64,000 bases of DNA from contig NZ_BCTO01000031.1 in assembly GCF_001571325.1 (NCBI RefSeq), forward strand, positions 1-64,000, read 5' to 3'. This DNA is from Delftia tsuruhatensis NBRC 16741. Its GTDB lineage: Bacteria; Pseudomonadota; Gammaproteobacteria; Burkholderiales; Burkholderiaceae_C. The position numbers and the translations under genes are program-made. Of this stretch, positions 8,917-16,059 are shown piece after piece; the first letter of the stretch is position 1, and each line of letters opens with the position of its first letter. Below the pieces are notes generated by a model. It was given only the letters and a program-made list of their open reading frames with translations. It had not been told where the DNA came from and did no database searches.

Positions 8917-9234
8917 TCAGTAGCTGATGGACATGGCGGGCACGTCGACACGGATCAGCGGCTTGGACAGCACGGCCTGGGCTGCAACGGCATAGCTGTT
9001 GCGCCACTGCTCGTCGTCGAACAGCCCGGCACGCGAACGCGCCGCGCGCGCCACCACCACCAGCTTGTCGGCCAGCAGTACCTTGCCGCTGGCACGCAGG
9101 GGTTCGCAGTCCATGGAGATGAACTGCTGGTCCAGCCAATGCCGTCCTTCATCGGAACTCATGGGGGTGAGCCCGTTGGTGTCCGTGCGGTACTCTTTTC
9201 CGGCATCCAACACCACAATCACTTCGCTGCGCAT
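8917..9234 (-). CDS. Conserved hypothetical protein, 105 aa
   Basis: Function not recognised. Short soluble protein starting MRSEVIVVLD, with a Trp-containing acidic middle (around GRHWLDQQF) and an Ala-rich helical part; no signal or span. The start at 9234 is backed by a good ribosome site (GAGAGGAG, about 5 bases upstream). It is convergent with mpl and shares its terminator. Its codon use matches the neighbours, so it looks like a genuine resident gene and not a spurious frame. Confidence 0.75.
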   Translation of the reverse strand: MRSEVIVVLDAGKEYRTDTNGLTPMSSDEGRHWLDQQFISMDCEPLRASGKVLLADKLVVVARAARSRAGLFDDEQWRNSYAVAAQAVLSKPLIRVDVPAMSISY

Positions 9235-9481
9235 GGAACTCCTCTCGTCATTACTGGATACAACCCCGTGCCTGCTCGCGCGGACAGGGTCGTTACTCAT
9301 ACCGCGAGCTTAACCGCAAGCGCCTTTTCCACACCCCGGGCAAGCTGACATGGCGCAAGCGCCGCAGCCTGGGGCTGGCACTGCCAGCAGCAGGTGTTTC
9401 ATGGCGGCACGGCGCCCGCTTCAAGGTGCAAACGTACAATCGCCTGCAGATTGGACCCCGAATCTTCATCAACCGCATCGC

Positions 9482-9850
9482 ATGACGACCGACACCACAC
9501 ACCAGAAACTGCTTGACCAGCTGCAGCAGCTCGAAGATGAGCTGCGCGGCCAGAGCCTCTGGTCGGCCGTGGCGCCAAGCCCCGAGGCCATGGCGTCGAC
9601 CATGCCCTTCATGTACGACACGCTCAAGCTGCAGCAATGGCTGCAGTGGGTTTTCCTGCCCCGGCTGCGTGCCGTGATCGAGGCCGGCGGCCAGCTGCCC
9701 TGCCAAAGCCACGTTCATCCGCTGGCCGAACATGAGTGGAGCCAGCCCGTGGAATTCGACAAGCGCCAGTTGCTGGCCCTGCTGCAGGGCATAGACGACA
9801 CGCTGAACCAGTGCGGTCTGACTCCGCCGGACGCCACATCGTCCCACTGA
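9482..9850 (+). CDS. YqcC-family protein
   Basis: A 122-aa protein of the YqcC (DUF446) family. The recognisable core is the segment around TMPFMYDTLKLQQWLQWVFLP followed by LP and a short C-terminal helix, as in Escherichia coli YqcC. The role is unknown. It stands alone between two leftward genes, with its own terminator directly after. Start chosen at 9482 because family similarity begins there; the frame stays open upstream. Confidence 0.85.
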   Translation: MTTDTTHQKLLDQLQQLEDELRGQSLWSAVAPSPEAMASTMPFMYDTLKLQQWLQWVFLPRLRAVIEAGGQLPCQSHVHPLAEHEWSQPVEFDKRQLLALLQGIDDTLNQCGLTPPDATSSH

Positions 9851-9871
9851 CCACGGAGCGGCCAGGCACGA

Positions 9872-9897
9872 AAAACGGGGCGCAGACGCCCCGTTTT
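9872..9897. terminator. Bidirectional terminator between yqcC-like gene and aroG
   Basis: AAAACGGGGCG, loop CAGA, CGCCCCGTTTT: an 11-bp perfect stem with A and T runs on both sides. Serves the rightward YqcC-like gene and the leftward aroG. Confidence 0.9.
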
Positions 9898-9907
9898 CTT
9901 TTGCGCC

Positions 9908-11065
9908 TCAGGCAGCCACCAAGGCTGCTGCCGCCTCGGTCTGCTTGACGCGGCGCTGCAGCACGGCGTCGGACAGCTCGGCCAGCGTGGCCAGGGAATC
10001 ATCCCAGCCCAGGCAGGCGTCGGTAATGCTCTGGCCGTAGGTCAGGGCAGCCACTTCGTCCTTGCCGGGCGTGAACTTCTGGGCGCCGCCCACGAGATGG
10101 CCTTCGATCATCACGCCGAACACGCTGCGCGAGCCGCCGCTGATCTGTCCGGCGATGTCGCGGGCCACGTCCTTCTGGCGCTCATGCTGCTTGGAGCTGT
10201 TGGCGTGACTGCAGTCGACCATCAGCGTGGGCGTCAGGCCCGCCTTTTCGAGGTCCTCGCAGGCAGCGGCCACGTTGGCGGCGTCGTAGTTGGGAGTCTT
10301 GCCGCCGCGCAGGATGACGTGGCAATCCTGGTTGCCCGCCGTGTTCACGATGGCAACCTGGCCATTCTTGTGCACCGACAGGAAGTGGTGGCCACGGCTG
10401 GCCGACTGGATGGCGTCGGTGGCGATGCGGATGTTGCCGTCCGTGCCGTTCTTGAAGCCGATGGGCGCCGAGATGCCCGAGGCCAGTTCACGGTGGACCT
10501 GGCTTTCCGTGGTGCGCGCACCGATGGCGCCCCAGCTGATCAGATCGGCGATGTACTGGGGAGAGATCACGTCCAGGAACTCGCTGGCGGCCGGCACGCC
10601 CAGGCGGTTGATGTCGATCAGCAGTTGCCGCGCAATGCGCAGGCCCTCGTCGATGCGGTAGCTCTGGTCCAGGTAGGGATCGTTGATCAGCCCCTTCCAG
10701 CCCACGGTGGTGCGCGGCTTTTCGAAGTACACGCGCATCACGATCTCCAGCGTGTCCTTGTACTGCTCGCGTATGGGCGCCAGGCGGCGCGCGTACTCGA
10801 TGGCGGCCGCCGGATCGTGGATGGAGCAGGGGCCGACGATGACCAGCAGGCGGTCATCCTCGCCAGCCATGATGTTGTGGATGGTGCGGCGGGTATCGCC
10901 GATCAGGGTTTCGACGGCCGTACCGCGGATGGGGAAGAAGCGAATGAGGTGCTCGGGAGGGGGCAACACGGTGATGTCCTTGATACGTGCGTCGTCGGTT
11001 TGGCCAGTCTTTTGGGAACCGCCGCGATACCAGGAATCGGCGAGGGAAGCTTGATGAGCAGTCAT
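9908..11065 (-). CDS. aroG: 3-deoxy-7-phosphoheptulonate (DAHP) synthase, class I
   Basis: A 385-aa type I-alpha DAHP synthase, which condenses erythrose-4-phosphate and PEP at the entry of the shikimate pathway. Visible motifs are VGPCSIHDP (77-85), the substrate loop YFEKPRTTVGWKGLINDP (113-130) and DCSHANSSKQHERQ near the C-terminus. Which aromatic amino acid inhibits it cannot be read from sequence, so the symbol aroG is a default among aroF/aroG/aroH. The start at 11065 (MTAHQASL) is used; no strong Shine-Dalgarno is visible. Upstream lies an aromatic leader peptide and terminator at 11124-11254, which indicates control by attenuation. aroE is elsewhere in the window. Confidence 0.96.
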   Translation of the reverse strand: MTAHQASLADSWYRGGSQKTGQTDDARIKDITVLPPPEHLIRFFPIRGTAVETLIGDTRRTIHNIMAGEDDRLLVIVGPCSIHDPAAAIEYARRLAPIREQYKDTLEIVMRVYFEKPRTTVGWKGLINDPYLDQSYRIDEGLRIARQLLIDINRLGVPAASEFLDVISPQYIADLISWGAIGARTTESQVHRELASGISAPIGFKNGTDGNIRIATDAIQSASRGHHFLSVHKNGQVAIVNTAGNQDCHVILRGGKTPNYDAANVAAACEDLEKAGLTPTLMVDCSHANSSKQHERQKDVARDIAGQISGGSRSVFGVMIEGHLVGGAQKFTPGKDEVAALTYGQSITDACLGWDDSLATLAELSDAVLQRRVKQTEAAAALVAA

Positions 11066-11123
11066 TGCTTGCTTTCGTGAGGAAAGATGGATCGTGGAAA
11101 ACGGAGCGAAGAATCGGGAGGGG

Positions 11124-11162
11124 AAAAACAAAAAACCGCCGGGCTCTGCAGCTTCGGCGGTT
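11124..11162 (-). terminator. Attenuator terminator upstream of aroG
   Basis: On the minus strand, AACCGCCG (11155-11162), a 13-base loop, then CGGCGGTT (11134-11141) running into T6-G-T5. It lies between the leader peptide stop (11192) and the aroG start (11065), not at a gene end. The segment CCCGGCGG of its 3' arm also occurs inside the leader peptide codons (11203-11210), where it can pair with the same 5' arm as an antiterminator. Confidence 0.85.
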
Positions 11163-11191
11163 CTGAGGGAGGTTTGTTCGGGTGCGCGCGC

Positions 11192-11254
11192 TTACCTCTC
11201 TTCCGCCGGGGAGGAGAACCAAAAGTAAAAGTAGAAGGAGGTACGGGCTTGCAT
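11192..11254 (-). CDS. Aromatic attenuator leader peptide of aroG
   Basis: A 20-codon open frame that reads M-Q-A-R-T-S, then FYFYFWF, then SSPAEER and TAA. Seven aromatic codons in a row (Phe, Tyr, Phe, Tyr, Phe, Trp, Phe) are the hallmark of a leader peptide that senses charged tRNAs. A ribosome stalled at the Tyr/Phe/Trp codons would leave the following CCCGGCGG (11203-11210) free to pair with the terminator 5' arm, letting RNA polymerase continue into aroG. Completion to the stop would cover it and allow termination. A second in-frame ATG at 11278 would give 28 codons. No clear Shine-Dalgarno precedes either start. The mechanism is inferred from layout. Confidence 0.8.
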   Translation of the reverse strand: MQARTSFYFYFWFSSPAEER

Positions 11255-11262
11255 GGGAACTG

Positions 11263-11292
11263 AATGTAGCACAGTCATTTTTCGCAGTGCAA
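11263..11292 (-). promoter_or_regulatory. Candidate sigma70 promoter of the aroG leader
   Basis: Minus strand: -35 TTGCAC (11287-11292), 18-base spacer, extended -10 TGC-TACATT (11263-11268). Initiation would fall just before the leader ATG at 11254, giving a very short or leaderless start; another promoter further upstream in the AT-rich stretch 11300-11440 is possible. Confidence 0.45.
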
Positions 11293-11506
11293 CATGGCCA
11301 TGGCAGCACGGGGGGCGCACTTCACAGTGCCACAGAGAGAAACCTCAAAATCATCCACGCACTTAAACTGCTTTTTTAACCGTTCAACGCAAAAATATTT
11401 CGTCATCACGGATAAAAACACGATGGCATGCAGTTTTCTTGCATTCACCTTTGAAAACGTGCAAACCCCAGAAAATGACGCTTCCGCGCATCGCGGCAGG
11501 CCCGCC

Positions 11507-12127
11507 TCAACGCCGCAGCAAGGAGTCGCGCAGCCTGCGCAGTGCTCGGCGCAGGGCGCTCCAGGGACGCCAGCGACGCGTCCGGTACCAAGGCTGCATT
11601 GCGGCGGCATCGAACCCGCCGGCCACAGCGGCGGATTCCGCAAACATGTCTATCAACAGGCATGCATCTCCCAGCAGGCGCCAGCCCAGACGCTCGCAGC
11701 GGCGGAAATGCTCGGGCTCCTGGGCATCGCCCACCAGCACGGACTGCTGCCAGGCGTGCACGACCTCCCTGAATCCCTTGAGCAGGCGCTGGTAGGCGGG
11801 AAATTCGTAGAGGGCGTGCCATACCGCCCCCAGCGTGGTGAGGAAGTGCTGGTGGTCCAGCACGGCCAGGTCGAGTTGCTGTATGGCCTCTTCCACGGCA
11901 GGGCGTGCACTGCCCGCATAGCGCACGCGCACGGCCTCGTCCAACGCAACGGCCAGCAAGGCCAGTTGCTGGTGCATGGGCTGCAGGTCGCCCACGATCA
12001 ACTCGTTCAGCCAGACGCGGTTCAGCCGCGACTCGCCGGCCCAGGTGCGCCAGTGTTCCGGCAGGCTGCGCAGGGGATGGGCAGAAGTCTGCAGGCCTGG
12101 CCGGGAAGGAAAGGAAAGCTGGGTCAT
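11507..12127 (-). CDS. Conserved hypothetical protein, 206 aa
   Basis: Function not recognised. The protein starts MTQLSFPSRPG and is Leu/Ala/Trp-rich and mainly helical in appearance, with several conserved-looking Trp and His residues (HWRTWAGE, LDHQHFLTTLGAVWHALYEFP). It has an Arg-rich C-terminus. No signal peptide; one moderately hydrophobic stretch near LLGDACLLIDMFAESAAVAGG is too polar for a sure span. It lies 97 bases after tldD on the same strand and may be co-transcribed with it. The start at 12127 is preferred over an upstream Met at 12217 that would almost touch the tldD stop. Confidence 0.7.
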   Translation of the reverse strand: MTQLSFPSRPGLQTSAHPLRSLPEHWRTWAGESRLNRVWLNELIVGDLQPMHQQLALLAVALDEAVRVRYAGSARPAVEEAIQQLDLAVLDHQHFLTTLGAVWHALYEFPAYQRLLKGFREVVHAWQQSVLVGDAQEPEHFRRCERLGWRLLGDACLLIDMFAESAAVAGGFDAAAMQPWYRTRRWRPWSALRRALRRLRDSLLRR

Positions 12128-12224
12128 GGAATCGGCGCCGGGCGGCGCCCACGGAGCGCGGCGGGCCGCGTCAGGCAGGACAGAGGACCCGCCCCCTGCC
12201 ATGCAGGGCGCGGGCATGCGACGG

Positions 12225-13685
12225 TCAGGCCGTGCCGCCCACCGTCAGGCCGTCGATGCGCAGCGTAGGCTGACCCACGCCCACGGGCACGCTCTGGCCT
12301 TCCTTGCCGCAGGTGCCCACACCGCTGTCCAGGCGCATGTCGTTGCCGATCATGGTGATGTGCTTGAGCGATTCCGGGCCGCTGCCCACGATGGTCGCGC
12401 CCTTGACGGGGTACTGGATCTTGCCGTTCTCGACCCAATAGGCCTCGCTGGCAGAGAACACGAACTTGCCGCTGGTGATGTCGACCTGACCGCCGCCGAA
12501 GTTGGTGGCGTACAGGCCCTTCTTGATCGAGGCCACGATTTCCTGCGGATCCTTGTCGCCACCTAGCATGTAGGTGTTGGTCATGCGCGGCATGGGGATG
12601 TGGGCATAGCTTTCGCGGCGGCCGTTGCCCGTGGGCTTGACGCCCATCAGGCGGGCGTTCATTGCGTCCTGGATGTAGCCCTTGAGGATGCCGTCCTCGA
12701 TCAGCACATTGCTCTGGCTGGTGCAGCCCTCGTCATCGACGTTGAGCGAACCGCGGCGATCGGCCAGCGTGCCGTCGTCCAGCACGGTGACGCCCTTGGC
12801 CGCCACGCGCTGGCCGATGCGGCCGCTGAAGGCGCTGGCGCCCTTGCGGTTGAAGTCGCCTTCCAGGCCGTGGCCCACGGCTTCGTGCAGCAGCACGCCG
12901 GGCCAGCCGGGGCCAAGCACCACGGTCATTTCGCCTGCCGGCGCGGGGCGCGACTGCAGGTTGGTGAGGGCCGCGCTCACGGCTTCGTCCACATATTGCG
13001 TGATCTGCTCATCGCTGAAATAGGCCAGGCCAAAACGGCCACCACCGCCGGCCGAACCCACTTCGCGCCGGCCCTTTTGCTCGGCGATCACGGTGACGGA
13101 AAGACGCACCAGCGGCCGCACATCGGCAGCCAACGTGCCATCGGCGCGGGCGACCAGCACCACGTCGTACTCGCTGGCCAGGCCGGCCATGACCTGGACG
13201 ACACGCGGGTCCTTGGCGCGGGCCAGGGTTTCGACCTTGCCCAGCAGCTCGACCTTGGCCGTGCTGTCCAGCGTGGCAATGGGATCCAGCCCCGGATACA
13301 GCGAGCGGCTTTGCGCGATCTTGGACGCGTTGGCGCGCACGCGCTTGCTCTGGGCCGCGCCCGAGATGGAGCGCACGGTGCGTGCCGCATCCAGCAGGGA
13401 GGCTTCGGAAATATCGTCGGAATAGGCAAAGGCCGTCTTCTCGCCGCTGACCGCCCGCACGCCCACACCCTGGTCGATGCTGAAGCTGCCGGTCTTGACG
13501 ATGCCCTCTTCCAGGCTCCAGCCTTCGGCGCGGGTGTACTGGAAGTAGAGGTCGGCGTCGTCGACCTGGTGGCTGCGGATCTCGGCCAGTGCGCGCGCGA
13601 GATGGGTTTCATCGAGCCCGAAGGGCTCAAGCAGCAACTGGCGCGCTGTGGCCAGGCGTTCAATGGTGGGTTCGCGGGAGATCAT
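12225..13685 (-). CDS. tldD: Metalloprotease TldD
   Basis: A 486-aa TldD/PmbA-family protein. The zinc motif is HEAVGH (267-272), followed by GLEGDFNRKGASAF, and the C-terminal half has the family DEGCTSQSN and NFGGGQVDITSG-type stretches. TldD pairs with TldE (PmbA) to form a protease that degrades unfolded peptides and processes modified peptides such as microcin B17 and CcdA (family knowledge). tldE is not in the window. Length is normal; the start at 13685 (MISREPTIERL) fits. The gene runs leftward into the 206-aa unknown. Confidence 0.96.
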   Translation of the reverse strand: MISREPTIERLATARQLLLEPFGLDETHLARALAEIRSHQVDDADLYFQYTRAEGWSLEEGIVKTGSFSIDQGVGVRAVSGEKTAFAYSDDISEASLLDAARTVRSISGAAQSKRVRANASKIAQSRSLYPGLDPIATLDSTAKVELLGKVETLARAKDPRVVQVMAGLASEYDVVLVARADGTLAADVRPLVRLSVTVIAEQKGRREVGSAGGGGRFGLAYFSDEQITQYVDEAVSAALTNLQSRPAPAGEMTVVLGPGWPGVLLHEAVGHGLEGDFNRKGASAFSGRIGQRVAAKGVTVLDDGTLADRRGSLNVDDEGCTSQSNVLIEDGILKGYIQDAMNARLMGVKPTGNGRRESYAHIPMPRMTNTYMLGGDKDPQEIVASIKKGLYATNFGGGQVDITSGKFVFSASEAYWVENGKIQYPVKGATIVGSGPESLKHITMIGNDMRLDSGVGTCGKEGQSVPVGVGQPTLRIDGLTVGGTA

Positions 13686-13762
13686 TCGCCCATTGTAGAG
13701 AGCCGGCCATGCCCTCGCCGTGCAACGGGGGCAGCCAACGGTTCATGGGCCTGCAAAAAAGA

Positions 13763-13799
13763 ACGGAATGCCGCCCCACCAGGCTGAGCGGCATTCCGT
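13763..13799 (-). terminator. Intrinsic terminator, leftward, downstream of rodA
   Basis: ACGGAATGCCGC and its exact complement form a 12-bp stem around a 13-base loop; on the minus strand it is followed by TTCTTTTTTGC. It lies about 240 bases past the rodA stop and just upstream of tldD, so it isolates tldD from rodA. Confidence 0.85.
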
Positions 13800-14037
13800 A
13801 GGCATGCATCCGCGTGGATGGCGAACATGCTGGCCCATGTCCGCGCTTGCTTTGTAGCGCGCCTCGGCGTCTGTGGCAAGTGCACGGTCATCCCGCAGAC
13901 GTTATGGAAACAGGAGCATGCCAGTCTCATGCAGGCTTGGCTTGCTCGCCAAATCATAGGAAGAAACGGAGCTTTCCGGTAGCAGGCATCCAGACTATTT
14001 GACATTTGCAGGCGCCTTGGGCGCCGCAAACTGGTGT
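13800..14037. other. 238-base stretch without a convincing gene
   Basis: Between rodA and the terminator at 13763-13799. It contains a GGCGCC-CAA-GGCGCC hairpin (about 14008-14022) directly after rodA. The stretch is less GC-rich than its surroundings. No start with a ribosome site or codon bias was found. It could be a long rodA 3' UTR or hold a small RNA ending at the strong terminator. Confidence 0.5.
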
Positions 14038-15207
14038 TCAGAGCGGGCCGCCGCCCTCGCCCGGCAGTTGCCGCTGCGAACGCGCCACCGACATCAGCAC
14101 CCCCAGCGCCAGCCCCAGCGTGACCATGGCCGTGCCGCCGTAGCTGATGAAGGGAAGCGGCACGCCGACCACGGGCAGGATGCCGCTGACCATGCCCATG
14201 TTCACGAAGGCATAGGTGAAGAAGATCATGGCCACGGCCGCCGCCATGAGCCGCGCGAACAGCGTGTTGGCCTGGATGGCGATGGCCAGCCCGCGCCAGA
14301 CCAGCAGCAGGAAGGAGACGATGATGAACAGGTTGCCGACCAGGCCGAACTCCTCGGAATAGGCGGCGAAGATGAAGTCGGTCGTGCGCTCGGGAATGAA
14401 CTCCAGGTGGGTTTGCGTGCCTGCCATGAATCCCTTGCCCCAGACGCCACCGGAGCCGATGGCGATCATGCCCTGGATGATGTGGAACCCCTTGCCCAGG
14501 GGGTCGCGCGTGGGGTCCAGCAGGGTGCAGACACGGGTCTGCTGGTATTCATGCAGCACGGGCCAGCGCACGCCGTCGGCGCACAGCTGGGGTTCGTACC
14601 AGACGATGAGGGTGATGCCGATCACACCGGCCAGCACGGGCGGAACGATGAGTTTCCAGGGCAGGCCCGCGAAGAAGATCACCGACAGGCCGGCCGCCAT
14701 CACCAGCAGCGAGGTCCCCAGGTCGGGCTGCTTCATGATCAGCCCGACAGGCACCATGAGCAGCACCATGGCGATCACGAAGTCCGTGCCGCGCAGCTGG
14801 CCCTCGCGGCGCTGGAACCACCAGGCCAGCATCAGCGGCGTGGCGATCTTCAGAAGCTCGCTGGGCTGGATCACCACACCCACGTTGACCCAGCGCTGAG
14901 CCCCCTTCTTGGTGATGCCGAACAGCGCCACCGCCACCAGCAGCGCCACGCCCAGCATGTACAGCGGCACGGCCACCTTCATGAGCTGCTGCGGGGGAAT
15001 CTGGGCCACGACAAAGAGGATGGCCGCCGCGATCAGCATGTTGCGCCCGTGGTCGGTGAAGCGCGTGCCGTGGTCGAAGCCCGAGGAGTACATGGCGATC
15101 AGCCCCGCCGACGCCAGCATGCCCACGAACAGCAGCAACCAGAAGTCAAAGCCCCGCAGCAGCGGGGCAACACGTTGCCAGAGGGAGGGCTTGTCGAATT
15201 CGGTCAC
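14038..15207 (-). CDS. rodA: Rod-shape SEDS glycosyltransferase RodA
   Basis: A 389-aa multi-pass SEDS protein that polymerises glycan strands for cell elongation together with PBP2. Ten or so membrane spans are visible. The family signature near the C-terminus is GVPLPFISYGGTAMVTLGLALG, and the long periplasmic loop contains the ERTTDFIFAAYSEEFG motif with the conserved acidic residues. It is distinguished from the window's other SEDS protein, FtsW (32013-33287), by sequence and by lying outside the dcw cluster. The expected partner gene mrdA (PBP2) is not adjacent: upstream is the divergent YqiA-like gene. Confidence 0.95.
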   Translation of the reverse strand: MTEFDKPSLWQRVAPLLRGFDFWLLLFVGMLASAGLIAMYSSGFDHGTRFTDHGRNMLIAAAILFVVAQIPPQQLMKVAVPLYMLGVALLVAVALFGITKKGAQRWVNVGVVIQPSELLKIATPLMLAWWFQRREGQLRGTDFVIAMVLLMVPVGLIMKQPDLGTSLLVMAAGLSVIFFAGLPWKLIVPPVLAGVIGITLIVWYEPQLCADGVRWPVLHEYQQTRVCTLLDPTRDPLGKGFHIIQGMIAIGSGGVWGKGFMAGTQTHLEFIPERTTDFIFAAYSEEFGLVGNLFIIVSFLLLVWRGLAIAIQANTLFARLMAAAVAMIFFTYAFVNMGMVSGILPVVGVPLPFISYGGTAMVTLGLALGVLMSVARSQRQLPGEGGGPL

Positions 15208-15419
15208 GGGGATGGTCGGTCGCGGGCACGGGCCGCCATTATCCCGTGGCGCATGCGGCCTAGCCCGGCGCAGGGTTGCCCACGGAGGCGGTTGTCATCC
15301 AGCTGTCGGCCCGGGCCTTCCCTGCTGGGCGCCACCCGCCGCAGCGGCCACAATGGGCCATGAGCCGTCCGGGCCGCATCCGGCGCCCGGCCCCAGCAAC
15401 GCAAAGGAGAGCGCCCGCC

Positions 15420-16004
15420 ATGACCACCACCCATTTGCTGTATCTGCACGGCTTTCGCTCCTCACCCCAATCCACCAAGGCCCGGCGCATGGCCGAACAT
15501 GTGGCCACGCGCCATCCCCATGTGCGCTGGTGGAGCCCGCAATTGCCGCCATCCCCGCGCGAGGCGGCCGCCTTGATTGCCGACGGCATAGGCAGCTGGC
15601 CGCGAGAGACCATGGCCGTTATCGGCTCCTCGCTGGGCGGCTACTACGCCAGCTGGGTGGCCCAGCTGGCGCGCTGCCGCAGCGTGATGATCAACCCGGC
15701 CGTGAACCCGGCGCGCGATCTTGAAAAGTACATTGGCGAGCAGACGTCCTGGCACAACCCCGAGGAACGCTTTTTCTTTCGCCGCGAGTACATGGAAGAG
15801 CTGCGCGCGCTGGACACGCGCTCCATGACACCGGCCGCGCCCGAGATGCTGCTGGCGGCCGAGGGCGACGAAGTTCTGGACTGGCGCGAGATGAGCGCGC
15901 GCTACCCGCATGCGCTGCAGATCATCCAGGAAGGCGGCGATCACGCGCTGAGCAACTTCGAGGAGTACCTGCCCCAGCTCGACGAGTTCCTGAATCTGGC
16001 CTGA
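15420..16004 (+). CDS. YqiA/YcfP-family alpha/beta-hydrolase esterase
   Basis: A 194-aa small alpha/beta hydrolase. It opens with LLYLHGFRSSPQS, carries the nucleophile elbow GSSLGGYYA and ends with GGDHALSNFEEYLPQ, providing the His of a Ser-Asp-His triad; the acid is probably in AAEGDEVLDW. E. coli YqiA hydrolyses short acyl and palmitoyl-CoA esters in vitro; the in vivo role is unclear. The start at 15420 has an AAGGAGAG ribosome site about 8 bases upstream, which rules out the longer upstream frame. It leads a rightward series with the RNB nuclease 55 bases on. Confidence 0.88.
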   Translation: MTTTHLLYLHGFRSSPQSTKARRMAEHVATRHPHVRWWSPQLPPSPREAAALIADGIGSWPRETMAVIGSSLGGYYASWVAQLARCRSVMINPAVNPARDLEKYIGEQTSWHNPEERFFFRREYMEELRALDTRSMTPAAPEMLLAAEGDEVLDWREMSARYPHALQIIQEGGDHALSNFEEYLPQLDEFLNLA

Positions 16005-16059
16005 TGCCGCACACGCCTGCGCGGCAGCTGCCAGCCGCAGCGTGGGAGAATATCGGGCT

